Below, in pieces: positions 1-9,168 of a stretch of DNA of 64,000 nucleotides (positions are counted from its first letter, which is position 1; every line of letters starts with the position of its first letter). The stretch comes from a bacterium. Its GTDB lineage: Bacteria > Sysuimicrobiota > Sysuimicrobiia > Sysuimicrobiales > Segetimicrobiaceae. Location of the stretch: positions 1 through 64,000 of the forward strand of contig DATGHU010000011.1 of the NCBI GenBank assembly GCA_035307765.1, read 5' to 3'. The translations under genes and the position numbers were made by a program. Below the pieces are notes generated by a model. The model saw nothing but the letters and a program-made list of their open reading frames with translations. It made no database searches and had not been told where the DNA came from.

Positions 1-490
1 CGGTCACGAGCGCAAATGGCACCTTCCCCGAGCCCAACCCCTTAGCCGGAGCAACCTCCGCGCCGAAGTACGCTCTCACCTCGGCGATGCCAAATCGAAG
101 AAACCGACTCGTTAACCGGACCCCCAGGGGAACCGCAATCAACGCGATGTTTACCGCGAAGAGCAGCCACCTGGGAGAAGGACCCACGGGGATTTGATAG
201 GGAGACCCATCGGGATTCAATCTTACAGGACTCAGCCGCATGAACGCGATGAGCAGCGACGGTATATACATCGTCGCCACGTACGTCAGATACCAAACAC
301 CGGGAATAGTCAAATGTCCCATATCAAAAACCCCAATGAACCCGTGCATCAGCCACATTGAGACCACGAGCGTCGCTAAAGATCCGGCTACCGCCAGATA
401 CATGGGAACCCCGGCCACCGCCACCAGACCCATAGCGAGAGCCAGACAGATGAACCAACCCGAGAACCACCACGTGCGCGCGGAGTTCAC
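1..490 (-). CDS. Multi-pass membrane protein, possible repeat-unit polymerase (Wzy-like), cut by window edge
   Basis: This gene runs off the left edge; 163 codons are visible. The GTG start overlaps the stop of the upstream gene (GTGA), so the two are translationally coupled. The visible part has about four hydrophobic segments (residues ~9-28, 30-50, 64-84 and 108-125) separated by short polar loops. That pattern and the position at the end of a Wzx/priming-transferase operon fit an oligosaccharide repeat-unit polymerase, but I see no diagnostic motif. It could equally be another integral membrane protein of the glycan pathway. The reading frame stays open to base 1. Confidence 0.65.
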   Translation of the reverse strand, partial: MNSARTWWFSGWFICLALAMGLVAVAGVPMYLAVAGSLATLVVSMWLMHGFIGVFDMGHLTIPGVWYLTYVATMYIPSLLIAFMRLSPVRLNPDGSPYQIPVGPSPRWLLFAVNIALIAVPLGVRLTSRFLRFGIAEVRAYFGAEVAPAKGLGSGKVPFALVT

Positions 491-1401
491 CGCTTCAATC
501 GCCCCAGGCTTGCATGCCACATCACCGTGAACCCCTTTGACACGAATCGTATAAAGCGGACGAGGGGGATCAGGGGAGGCCAGGACACGGAGAGCATCGC
601 CAACGCACGATACAGCGAATACGGGGTGGCGTTCCGCCTCAATCCCCTCTGCGTTAGCACGTGTGTAGCGTCGTACGCGCTAAATGCGTGCGCGAAACCC
701 CCTCCCAGCGTCAGGTTATGTTTGGCCTCCTCCGTCGACCACACATCATCTTCAGTCTGTATGGCATGGACTTGATGAGCGTAATCATGATTTTGATGCA
801 CCGCGAGCACGACGCCCGAAAGGTCAATCACTGGAAATCCGTTGGCCCGAGCCCCATAAATGAGCCAGTTATCCCACATCCCCCGTCCCAGCGCAAACGG
901 GGGGATATCTCTCCAGAGTCCTCGAGGAAAGGCAAAACAGTCGATGGCCGTATGGGGTCGTCGCCGACCTTCCCGGACAACACGTGTGCGCATCTCTCGT
1001 TCCCAGCCAGGAGAAAAATCCAGCGCCTCGGTCAGCGTCACATCCCACCGTCGGCAAATCATCAGCCCTTGCCCGCTCAGTGCGATGACCCGTTGGACCG
1101 CCTGAATGAAGTCGGTCATCAGGATAATGTCTGCGTTCACGTAGCACAGCCACGGGTGACTGGCGAGCCGTCCCGCCGCAGCGAAAATCGAATCAACGAG
1201 AGGCGTCCCGTAGGAATTGCGTTGCACCGTTGGGGCATGGCGCACGCGAAACTCTGACGCGACCCGCGCGGTGCCGGTCTCATCCCCGAAAAGAATGATC
1301 TCGCACGGTGGCTGGAGACGCTGCCAGCTTTGAATCGCGTTCCGCTGAATGACTCCTATATGGCCACGAAAGGCTTTGGGGATGGCAAAAAAGGTCAACA
1401 C
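487..1401 (-). CDS. GT-A-like putative glycosyltransferase
   Basis: A 304-residue protein starting at GTG (TTG is the next codon). The N-terminus (FFAIPKAFRGHIGVIQRNAI) and ILFGDETGT around residue 36 resemble a family usually annotated as hypothetical or nucleotide-diphospho-sugar transferase in glycan clusters. NADI at 89-92 occupies the place of a GT-A DxD metal site, though the first Asp is replaced by Asn. The C-terminus has a hydrophobic stretch (about 265-285) that may anchor it to the membrane. It lies directly upstream of, and overlaps, the membrane gene at the window edge. Donor and acceptor cannot be inferred. Confidence 0.7.
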   Translation of the reverse strand: MLTFFAIPKAFRGHIGVIQRNAIQSWQRLQPPCEIILFGDETGTARVASEFRVRHAPTVQRNSYGTPLVDSIFAAAGRLASHPWLCYVNADIILMTDFIQAVQRVIALSGQGLMICRRWDVTLTEALDFSPGWEREMRTRVVREGRRRPHTAIDCFAFPRGLWRDIPPFALGRGMWDNWLIYGARANGFPVIDLSGVVLAVHQNHDYAHQVHAIQTEDDVWSTEEAKHNLTLGGGFAHAFSAYDATHVLTQRGLRRNATPYSLYRALAMLSVSWPPLIPLVRFIRFVSKGFTVMWHASLGRLKR

Positions 1402-1516
1402 GCGCAGCCGCTTAAATTGGGAGGGCCGCCGCTGAGCGGTTCAGATGATGCCGGATGATGGTGCATTTAGGGTCCATCCACCCGCTCCCATGCGGAATAT
1501 GGAACACGGCCAAGCG

Positions 1517-2341
1517 TCAGCGCGGCCGATCTTCATTCGGGCGTGGTGAATGGCGAGACGGCACCATCCTCCGAAACCCTCGGGCGGCCGTCTTCACCGC
1601 CCTCCGCACCCCCGAATGCTCGAGAAGTCTTCCCAACCCCAACGAGTACCACATGAATCGTCCGGTCATGCCAGGCTCCACCGCCGCGGTGAGCCCCGAG
1701 CCATTCAACTGCGCCTTGGCTGCCACCAGCATTGTCCGGCGCTTCTTCCGCAGGAACGATGAGCGAAAATCTGGATGATCGGGCATCGGGGACACGCGGT
1801 AAACGTAGGGAAACCCAACCCTGTGCAAGACCTTTAGTAACCAAGCCTCAGAAGGAATTTGGGCGATGTAATCGCGACCTTGATCCTCTCCTTCCCTCTC
1901 TTCGATTAGCGCGGTCAGCGGCGAAGCAAATGGGGCGATCATAGTTTCGATGATACAGATCTCGCGAGTGAGCGCGGAAAGATTCCGGATCGCGAGAAAT
2001 GGATTCTCCAAATGGTAGAGTAGACCAAGACAGAGTACCGCATCGAACTGCCCCAGGCTTTCGATCGTGGGGTTCTCGATATCGTTCACTTCGAATCGAA
2101 TTTCCGGATACCTCGCGCTCGCTTCCGCCACGTTTTCGGGACGCACATCAATCGCCCGAACATTGAATCCCATTTCCCGGAGGAATCCGGAAAAATGACC
2201 CAACCCACACCCCACGTCCAACGCCGCCTTCAGCCCGGCCGCCCGCTCCAACTCAGGTAAAAGCTTTCGCAGGCACCTCTCCTTCGCCGCGGCCAAACTC
2301 ACCGCATGCGCCATGTCAAACACTCGAGAAGTAGCATTCAC
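1517..2341 (-). CDS. Class I SAM-dependent methyltransferase
   Basis: A 274-residue protein starting at GTG. Motif I (LDVGCGLGHFSGFL, from residue 41) and an acidic post-I strand ending in AIDV (63-66) define the SAM-binding Rossmann fold. FDAVLCLGLLYHLENP matches motif IV/post-IV of small-molecule methyltransferases. The gene sits between the flippase gene and a glycosyltransferase-like gene, so O-methylation of a sugar in the repeat unit is a reasonable guess. The C-terminal ~80 residues are Arg-rich and not obviously part of the catalytic domain. The substrate is unknown. Confidence 0.8.
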   Translation of the reverse strand: MNATSRVFDMAHAVSLAAAKERCLRKLLPELERAAGLKAALDVGCGLGHFSGFLREMGFNVRAIDVRPENVAEASARYPEIRFEVNDIENPTIESLGQFDAVLCLGLLYHLENPFLAIRNLSALTREICIIETMIAPFASPLTALIEEREGEDQGRDYIAQIPSEAWLLKVLHRVGFPYVYRVSPMPDHPDFRSSFLRKKRRTMLVAAKAQLNGSGLTAAVEPGMTGRFMWYSLGLGRLLEHSGVRRAVKTAARGFRRMVPSRHSPRPNEDRPR

Positions 2342-2426
2342 CGCCGCATTTTTCCCCGCGTCACAGGTTCGCGCGACCGCCGATAAGTCCGACCGCTCCC
2401 TGGCTCACGATCCTCCAGGTCCCATT

Positions 2427-3950
2427 CTACCCCCGGTTTCTCAATCGAACCGCGGCTAGGGAAAAAGATGTTCGCTCGCGATCGTCCAGCGCGTACTTCC
2501 AACCACATAGGGCGAATAGCAGGAGACACAGCAGGGTCATGCCACCTTGAACAACTCCTTGACCAGATAAGAACCGGCTCGCTGATGCCGCGAGAGCGAA
2601 CCCACTATAGACGATGACCCCTCGCAGCAGTCCGTCCCCCGCGAAGGTCGCCGGCCCGATCCGTAAGAGCTTCGCCGCGGTCGCAAGAAACAGCAAGCAT
2701 TCCAAAGCTCCTCGCAGTGTCCAGGCCAGAGCCGCGCCAACGATGCCGAACCGGGAGATCAGAAACCACAGCAAACCCGCATACACGAGCACATACGAGA
2801 GGAAGACCTTCGCCCGCATATCGGGACGGCCGATGCTATCAAGGAGATTTGCCGGGATCTGGGACAACGCATTGAGCAACATCCCGAAGGACAAAATCTG
2901 GAAGACCAAGCCGCCCTTCACCGCGAAGTCATTGCCGAGCCACGCGCGAAGGAGATCTCGACCGAACAGAACTCCCACAAAGGCCATCGGTCCCAGCCCC
3001 AGTACAATGTATTTCAGGCTCCGAATGTAGAGCCGGACGAGATCTCCTCTGCCCAGCGCCGACAGCGCGCTAAAAGCCGGGAACAACGTTGTGCTCAAGG
3101 CAGCGGGGAATATCAGCAGTCTCGACGCCACCTCGTACGGAGCGGTGTAGTAAGTTAGCGCTGCCACTGAAACCAGCACCCCGATGAGGAACCTATCGAG
3201 ATAAATCAACACGGGGACAAGGAAATTACTCACCGTTACCCAGCCCCCAAACACGATGAGTGGGCGAACCATCGCCCGATCAATTGACGGCGCTTTGGCG
3301 ATTGCGGGAAAGACGCGAAACCCAAAAGCCAGATAGACCACCGCCGTCGCACCAACCAGCAGGATCAAAAAGAGCACAATCGTCGTCACCCGAAGATGCA
3401 TGAACGCTCCCGCCATGGGAATCAAAAATGTCAGCATGCCCGATGGAACGCGTACAACATTTACCAAATCGAATCGCTGCGCCGCTTCCAACACACCCCG
3501 CAGATTCCGCGCGCACACGATGACGGGAATGGACCCACTCAAGAGGTACAAAACCCCGCGCATTTCCGTGAGGAACTGCGGCGACGTCTTCAGGATCCTC
3601 CCGGCCAATATAGGCGTTGCGATTGCAAACGCCGCCCCCACGACCACTCCGAGAATGGCCTGGGTCACCAGGGAAGTCCAAACAATCTTGGAAATTCGCT
3701 CGTCCTCACCTCTGATCTTGGCCTCGGCCACAAACTTGGTGGTCGCCCGACCGAGGCCTAAATCGAAGAGACTGAAATACCCCACGAGAACCCACGCGAT
3801 CGAGAGGATACCAAACCGATCAGGGCCTAGACCGTGAATCGTGTAGGGAAGCGAAAAGACCGCCACCAGCAAGGGGACAGCCTGGCCAATGATATTCAGA
3901 ACGGTATTCTGTACCAATCCCCTGCCTTCCCGGCTTACTTCATCGCCCAT
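2427..3950 (-). CDS. Polysaccharide flippase, Wzx/MATE-like
   Basis: A 507-residue protein with about 12-14 hydrophobic segments along its whole length. The N-terminus (VQNTVLNIIGQ, then YTIHGLGPDRFGILSIA) is typical of Wzx/RfbX lipid-linked oligosaccharide flippases of the MVF/MATE superfamily. Such proteins move undecaprenyl-linked repeat units across the inner membrane. It is one of two flippase genes in the window; the other is at 41428-42912, and they look only distantly alike. Together with the priming transferase at 5711-6310 and the cut polymerase-like gene it would form a complete Wzx/Wzy set for the left-hand glycan. Confidence 0.88.
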   Translation of the reverse strand: MGDEVSREGRGLVQNTVLNIIGQAVPLLVAVFSLPYTIHGLGPDRFGILSIAWVLVGYFSLFDLGLGRATTKFVAEAKIRGEDERISKIVWTSLVTQAILGVVVGAAFAIATPILAGRILKTSPQFLTEMRGVLYLLSGSIPVIVCARNLRGVLEAAQRFDLVNVVRVPSGMLTFLIPMAGAFMHLRVTTIVLFLILLVGATAVVYLAFGFRVFPAIAKAPSIDRAMVRPLIVFGGWVTVSNFLVPVLIYLDRFLIGVLVSVAALTYYTAPYEVASRLLIFPAALSTTLFPAFSALSALGRGDLVRLYIRSLKYIVLGLGPMAFVGVLFGRDLLRAWLGNDFAVKGGLVFQILSFGMLLNALSQIPANLLDSIGRPDMRAKVFLSYVLVYAGLLWFLISRFGIVGAALAWTLRGALECLLFLATAAKLLRIGPATFAGDGLLRGVIVYSGFALAASASRFLSGQGVVQGGMTLLCLLLFALCGWKYALDDRERTSFSLAAVRLRNRG

Positions 3951-4119
3951 CTAACCCGTGCGCCTCAGATCTTGCGGTTTCGAGTCCTGCACGACGGGAT
4001 GATCGTAACCGAGACCCTGATGAGCGCATGGGCGAGGGCCATCTCGGTACGGGGAACCCGGATCAGCCCCTTGAACAGCCACTGGATCTCTTGCCGGGGG
4101 GGCCGTTTCCAGCAAGTTT

Positions 4120-5505
4120 TCACTCGCCCGGCTGTGACGCCAGGTTCCACAACCCGGCCAACTTTTCGGCCCATATGTCGTCATCCGTGCTTTGCCCGAC
4201 GGGCAGGTAACGGACCCCTGAATGTCCGGATAGTTCCTCCTTCAAGGTCCGCCAGCAATCGATCACTGTCACGGGGGCGAGGCGATTGTTGAATTCGGCA
4301 GCCTTGACGGCGTGAAAGGCGGGATCAGGGGTTGCGATGACCACCACCTCCGCCTGGGCCAGGCATTCAGAAATCGAGTCCAGGACCACAGCACGGTCGC
4401 GGAGTTCGAGTCGAGCCGGAACTCCCGCGAGAGGGTCATAGGCAATAACCCGAGCCCCTGCGCTGGAGAGTGCCTTACATAGGTAGATCCCCTGCGATTC
4501 CTCGATGACGTGGGTGAGTGGTTTGTAGGCAAGCCCCAGCACAGCAACGGTTGTGCCACGCCCAATCAATGGGCGAAGGCCCTCGACAATCTTGTCGGCC
4601 ACGTCCCGATTCATGGCGTCTGTCGTCTCCGCCAGATCGGCCCGTTGGCCCAATGCCTGAGCAATGAAGCTCAGGGCTCTGTTGTCACGAGGAAAACAGG
4701 GACCGCCATACCCGAGGGCCCCCGTTAGGTACTTACGGCCGATCCGCGAATCGAGGCCCAACGCATTGGCCACAACGTCCACATCTCCTCCCGGAAGGCG
4801 CTCGCAGAGGCTCGCCAGCATGTTGGCGAATGTGATCTTGGTTGTGATGAATGCATTGACGGCAATCTTCGTCAGCTCAGCGTTCTCCAAGCTCATGCGC
4901 ACGCACGGAGCGTGGTTCTCCACAAAATTCATATAGCACCCTTCGAGCTGCCCTCCGGCGCGTTCGTCAGACTCGCCGATCAGCACAAAATCTGGATTGA
5001 GGAGATCATGGATGATGCTGCCGAGGGCAATAAATTCCGGACTGTAGCAGACCCCGAAATCTTTGCCGCAAATCTTCCCCGATTCCCGCTCGAGGATCGG
5101 CAGAAGCCCGAACCGAGTGGAACCAGGCAAGACGGTACTGGTGAGGACCACGTTATGGTAGCCATGCTTTTCGGCCAAAGCCCGACCGATTTCGCGAAAG
5201 GCCCAGGCTGCATACTGTAATGAAAAAGCCCCTCGCTCATCACTGGGGGTGGGCACAATGACGAAAGTGACATCCGACTCCAAGACAGCTTCGCGATGGC
5301 TCATCGTCGCCGACAGGCGCCTCCGATTCGCCGCGATCAGCTCCTCCAAGGCGGTTTCCTGCACCGGCGCGTGGCCCGCATTTACCGCATCGACGGCCGC
5401 CTGGTTAATGTCAACTCCAATGGCGCGAAATCCACGGCTCGCAATTACGGCCGCTAGGCTCGCCCCCAACTTGCCCAATCCAACTACTGAATAGGTTATC
5501 TTCAT
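4120..5505 (-). CDS. UDP-glucose/GDP-mannose dehydrogenase family protein, catalytic residues present
   Basis: A 461-residue NAD-dependent nucleotide-sugar dehydrogenase that should oxidise a 6-hydroxymethyl to a carboxylate in two steps. I chose ATG 5505 because the protein then begins at the Rossmann strand (MKITYSVVGLGKLG) and has a GGCGGAG ribosome site; a frame-open extension to 5553 has no family-like sequence. The catalytic Cys270 lies in GYGGPCFPRD (265-274), the conserved Lys223 in TKITFAN and the substrate Glu in YSPEF (154-158). This is one of three family members in the window. The product, perhaps a hexuronic acid, would feed the left-hand polymer. Confidence 0.88.
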   Translation of the reverse strand: MKITYSVVGLGKLGASLAAVIASRGFRAIGVDINQAAVDAVNAGHAPVQETALEELIAANRRRLSATMSHREAVLESDVTFVIVPTPSDERGAFSLQYAAWAFREIGRALAEKHGYHNVVLTSTVLPGSTRFGLLPILERESGKICGKDFGVCYSPEFIALGSIIHDLLNPDFVLIGESDERAGGQLEGCYMNFVENHAPCVRMSLENAELTKIAVNAFITTKITFANMLASLCERLPGGDVDVVANALGLDSRIGRKYLTGALGYGGPCFPRDNRALSFIAQALGQRADLAETTDAMNRDVADKIVEGLRPLIGRGTTVAVLGLAYKPLTHVIEESQGIYLCKALSSAGARVIAYDPLAGVPARLELRDRAVVLDSISECLAQAEVVVIATPDPAFHAVKAAEFNNRLAPVTVIDCWRTLKEELSGHSGVRYLPVGQSTDDDIWAEKLAGLWNLASQPGE

Positions 5506-5710
5506 GGCTCCGCCGTGCAGTCGTTCAGGCGCGAGGGTCCCGTAGCATCGCATTTCTTGATCCTACTCCCTCACCATCACCCTGTCGGTCGCGCGCACCC
5601 GAAACCCCAGAACATCGTCCCGGGCTCTCAACCAGCGCACCCCCGAACATATGCGGGACGAGGGCACACTCACTAGCAGTTCTTTGCACGCAGGTGGGGT
5701 TCCTATCCCG

Positions 5711-6310
5711 TCAGCTTTTCGGCACGAATAACACAGTAGCGAGCGTTCGCGCGATGACCACAGCGTCGGAAAGTAGGTTTTGCCTCTGAATGTACTCCAG
5801 GTTAAGCGTTAGTTTGCGGGGCAAGATTTCACGCGTATATTTACGCTCGGCATCCTCCCCTGTGAGCAACTCCGCTTCGTTTCGAAATGCGAGTGTCACG
5901 GGATCGACAAGACCAGGTTTTACCGTGAATACCCGCTTTTGCTCCTCCGAGTAATACGCAAGGTACTCGGGCACCTCCGGACGGGGACCGACGAAGCTCA
6001 TATCCCCCTTTAGGACATTGATGAGCGTTGGAAGCTCGTCTAAATCAAATCGCCTCAGCGTTCGGCCAAGGCGAGTGACGCGAGCGTCATTCTTGACGGT
6101 GATCCGCGGTCCCTCCATTTCAGCACCCGGGCTCATCGTCCGGAACTTATATATCTCAAACACGCGCGTACCCAGTCCCAGCCGTCGCTGGCGAAAGAAC
6201 ACAGGTCCACCAGATTCGAGCTTCAGGAGGAGTGCGATCGCCAACAGGATAGGAAAAAGTAACAGAAGGGCGAGCATAGACGCGAAAAGGTCAAACACCC
6301 GCTTGACCAC
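5711..6310 (-). CDS. Priming sugar-phosphate transferase (short bacterial sugar transferase, WcaJ C-domain/PglC type)
   Basis: About 199 residues if started at GTG 6310. That start puts one long hydrophobic hairpin at the N-terminus (FDLFASMLALLLLFPILLAI), as in short monotopic PglC-like enzymes; ATG 6379 is also open but would overlap the upstream gene by 62 nt. Hallmarks are KFRTM, the DELP...NVLKGDMS segment, VGPRP and VKPG. The enzyme transfers a sugar-1-phosphate from a UDP-sugar to undecaprenyl phosphate and starts repeat-unit synthesis at the inner membrane. It lacks the N-terminal CoA-binding-like domain found in the second priming enzyme at 44222-45712. Confidence 0.85.
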   Translation of the reverse strand: MVKRVFDLFASMLALLLLFPILLAIALLLKLESGGPVFFRQRRLGLGTRVFEIYKFRTMSPGAEMEGPRITVKNDARVTRLGRTLRRFDLDELPTLINVLKGDMSFVGPRPEVPEYLAYYSEEQKRVFTVKPGLVDPVTLAFRNEAELLTGEDAERKYTREILPRKLTLNLEYIQRQNLLSDAVVIARTLATVLFVPKS

Positions 6311-6317
6311 CGAAAGC

Positions 6318-7568
6318 TCACCGCCGAGATGACTCGACGATGTCGCAAACCGCCTGGATGACATCGTCGATGTCGTCATCGGTCATCGCCGGGTACAAGG
6401 GCAGGGAAAGTAAACGCAGGTACTCTGCGTACGCCGTTGGAAAATCCGCAGGTTTATAGCCGTACTTCTCCCGATAGTACGGATGGAGATGAATCGGTAT
6501 GAAGTGTACGCTGGCGCCGATGTTCCGGGCTTTGAGCTGATCGATGAATTCATTCCGCTCAACCGATTGAGCCGCCCCGGCCGTGCCAAATCGCTTCGTG
6601 TTGAGGCGGAGAGAGTAAATGTGCCAGGCGTGTTCAACATCATCTCGTTCAGCGGGCGTCTGCAACTCCTCGTACTGTCGGAAGGCCGCGTTGTACCTTT
6701 TAACGATCTCTCGGCGTCGCGATTGGAATCGCGGGAGCTTTTGCAACTGATGCAAACCAATTGCCGCCTGGATGTCGGTCATGTTGTACTTAAAGCCGGG
6801 CCCGGTCACTTCATAGAACCACGAACCTTCGGATGTATACCGTTTATAGGCGTCCCGACTCATGCCGTGGAGGCTCCAGACGCGTGCCTCATCCAGAAAG
6901 GCAGGATTTGCTATGAGCATCCCACCCTCCCCGGTGGTCAAGTTCTTGGTGGCGTAGAAGGAAAAGCAAGTAAACACTGGAGGAGAGGATGGCGAGTTGG
7001 ATCCGATAATACGCCCCTTGTATCTTGCGGGGAGTGCATGAGCGGCGTCTTCTACAACGGCCAACTCATGTTCGCCGGCGATCTCAAGTATCGGCTCCAT
7101 ATCACAGGGATGGCCGTGGAGATGGACCGGCAGGATCGCTTTGATGCGCCCTCCCAAAACTGCCCCATGTTCTAGAGTCGTTTTTTGTTGCTTCCCGATG
7201 GCCTGCCGAATTCTATTCGGATCGATGTTGAGGGTATCTGCTTCCACATCGACCAGCAGGGGGCGAGCCCCCACGTGCTCTATGACGTGAGCACTCGAGC
7301 AGAAACTCATCGGGGTTGTGATCACCACATCGCCAGGTCCAATTCCGAGAGTCACCAAAGCCAGGTGGAGCGCCGCAGTCGCAGAACTCAGTGCCAACGC
7401 GCCGGGCGCGCCGACGAATGCGGCAAATTCCCTTTCAAAGCGGGCCACTTTCGGCCCCGTAGTGATCCAACCGGACCGCAGCGTATCAACGACTTCACTT
7501 ATCTCTTCCGCTCCGATCGATGGGGGAGAGAAGTTTAGGAAAGTACTGCGCATCTGGCCGGCATTCAT
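6318..7568 (-). CDS. DegT/DnrJ/EryC1/StrS family sugar aminotransferase
   Basis: A 416-residue fold-type I PLP enzyme that transaminates a keto-sugar nucleotide. The PLP lysine is Lys208 in FYATKNLTTGEGG, and VVEDAAHALPARYKG (171-185) is the cofactor-binding region. PVHLHGHPCDM (148-158) is the usual active-site loop. It precedes the short priming transferase gene in the operon. This arrangement resembles PglE-PglC type loci, in which a 4-amino-sugar is made and then loaded onto the lipid. An AGGAGG box directly abuts the chosen ATG, so ATG 7553 (residue 6) could instead be the start. Confidence 0.9.
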   Translation of the reverse strand: MNAGQMRSTFLNFSPPSIGAEEISEVVDTLRSGWITTGPKVARFEREFAAFVGAPGALALSSATAALHLALVTLGIGPGDVVITTPMSFCSSAHVIEHVGARPLLVDVEADTLNIDPNRIRQAIGKQQKTTLEHGAVLGGRIKAILPVHLHGHPCDMEPILEIAGEHELAVVEDAAHALPARYKGRIIGSNSPSSPPVFTCFSFYATKNLTTGEGGMLIANPAFLDEARVWSLHGMSRDAYKRYTSEGSWFYEVTGPGFKYNMTDIQAAIGLHQLQKLPRFQSRRREIVKRYNAAFRQYEELQTPAERDDVEHAWHIYSLRLNTKRFGTAGAAQSVERNEFIDQLKARNIGASVHFIPIHLHPYYREKYGYKPADFPTAYAEYLRLLSLPLYPAMTDDDIDDVIQAVCDIVESSRR

Positions 7569-7630
7569 CCTCCTGGTGTTGGTGACCTCGCGGTTTGATT
7601 AGATCCCGCATTTAACTCCCGGTCGCCCAC

Positions 7631-8839
7631 CTATTCGCCTTTACTTGCCGTTCCCAACTCCAAAGATCTCACTTTTGCCCGCCTCCCACTCCACCGTACA
7701 TCCGGGATGAGCACATCACGCTTAGCGGCAATGCGGTCGCGATACTTCAGTAAATCTCGAAGCATGATCCGCATCTCCGCCTCGACATCGTGGGTCGGCT
7801 TGTACCCAAGGTCACGTAAATTCTGATGGTCAGGGTTGTAGTGATGTTCTTCTAACTCTATCCGAGGGTTTTCCAGGTTGCGCACGGTCACATCCAATCC
7901 TAATTCGTCCCCCACTCGGCGGACCTTCCTTGCCAGTTCGGTGATGTCATACACTTCCTCAAACTGATTCATGACCCGATACTCGCCTTCCCTGGGGGGG
8001 TTCTCCAGCACCAGAGTCAGACACTGCATAGAATCCCTGAGTGGAAGAAAGCCTCGCCGTTGATGACCTCTTCCGAAAGGCGTCAGCGGGTGCCCAATAA
8101 CAGCCTGACAGCAGAAACGGTTGACTGACGTCCCAAACGCCTGGTCAAAATCCAACCTGGTCATTAAGCGTTCGTCTGTTTCGCCCTCGTCGAAACGAGT
8201 GCCGAAAACCACACCCTGCATCACGTCCGTCGCCCGTAGGTTCCAAATGTTGCAGGCAAACATAACATTATGCGAGCCGTGCACCTTGCTCCAATGATAC
8301 CAAGACCCCGCGTTCCGAGGAAACACCATTCGATCCCTTCGCCCCCGATAGTCGATCTCAAAAAACCCTTCAGGAATATCAACGTTCGGGGTGCCGTACT
8401 CGCCCATCGTTCCCAACTTCACGAGATGAGCCTTTGGCCGAGTATCACGCATGGCGAAGAGCAAGTTAAAAGTGCTGACAATATTGTTCGTCTGCACGAA
8501 CACGGCATGGTGAACGTCGATCATTGAGTACGGCGCGGACGGGCACTCTCCAAGGTGCACAATCGCGTCGGGCTGGAACTCCCGGAGAACTCTCTCGACA
8601 AAATCGTACTCGCGCAGGTCCCCTTCCCAGAATGAGAGCTCTCCGCCAACCCGCTCTCGGAAGGCCTTGAGCCGATCTCCCATCGGGCTAATGGGAGTGG
8701 CGCTCCACGAGCCCATTTCCTCAACCCAATTGCGCCGATAGAAGATGTCTGCCCCTCCGACCTCATGCCCCCGCGCACCCAAGTGCTTGGCCAGCGACCA
8801 TCCCAGGTAACCATCTACTCCAGCGATGAATACCCGCAT
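7631..8839 (-). CDS. UDP-sulfoquinovose synthase-like NAD-dependent epimerase/dehydratase (SQD1/SqdB/Agl3 type)
   Basis: A 402-residue extended SDR. The N-terminus MRVFIAGVDGYLGW carries the GxDGYxGW variant of the dinucleotide motif that marks the SQD1 subfamily. LGTMGEYGTPNVDIPEG and the catalytic YHWSK also fit it. SQD1 enzymes convert UDP-glucose and sulfite to UDP-sulfoquinovose, the head group donor of sulfolipid or of sulfonated glycans. ATG 8839 has an ideal GGGGAGGCGA site; an ATG-less extension to 8860 lacks support. No SqdX-like transferase is adjacent, so whether the product enters a lipid or the polysaccharide is open. Related sugar epimerases without sulfite activity cannot be excluded. 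Confidence 0.82.
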   Translation of the reverse strand: MRVFIAGVDGYLGWSLAKHLGARGHEVGGADIFYRRNWVEEMGSWSATPISPMGDRLKAFRERVGGELSFWEGDLREYDFVERVLREFQPDAIVHLGECPSAPYSMIDVHHAVFVQTNNIVSTFNLLFAMRDTRPKAHLVKLGTMGEYGTPNVDIPEGFFEIDYRGRRDRMVFPRNAGSWYHWSKVHGSHNVMFACNIWNLRATDVMQGVVFGTRFDEGETDERLMTRLDFDQAFGTSVNRFCCQAVIGHPLTPFGRGHQRRGFLPLRDSMQCLTLVLENPPREGEYRVMNQFEEVYDITELARKVRRVGDELGLDVTVRNLENPRIELEEHHYNPDHQNLRDLGYKPTHDVEAEMRIMLRDLLKYRDRIAAKRDVLIPDVRWSGRRAKVRSLELGTASKGE

Positions 8840-9168
8840 TTCGCCTCCCCTTTGGGGCAAACACCAGCGCGCGTCCCAAGAGAATCAAGGGAGCGGCAAA
8901 TTAGTTGCACCATCCAAGAAAGACGAGAATGGGCTGTCTAACAGGGTGCTACTTGCACTCGCCAAAATGAGCATCCTTTGTTCGCACCCATGATCAAAAG
9001 CGTCGCCCCATCAGACCAACCCTGTCTGCATGATCGGGGGAAGTTTCGCCGCACTCCCACTTGGCCCCTCCCCGTAATGATAAGGAGGGGGTGCGCTGTC
9101 GTCGGGGAATCTTACCGGTATTCATTCACTCCGAGTTCGGCTGGGAAGCACACAATCGAGCGGTGCCT
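8840..9168. other. Divergent intergenic region
   Basis: 329 bases separate the start of the SQD1-like gene (minus) from the start of the lone plus-strand methyltransferase. It must hold both promoters. I see the strong GGGGAGGCGA ribosome site of the minus gene at its left end and an AAGGAGGGGG run near 9082-9091 that is too far from ATG 9169 to be its ribosome site. I find no clear -35/-10 pair, no hairpin and no convincing small gene. Confidence 0.5.
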
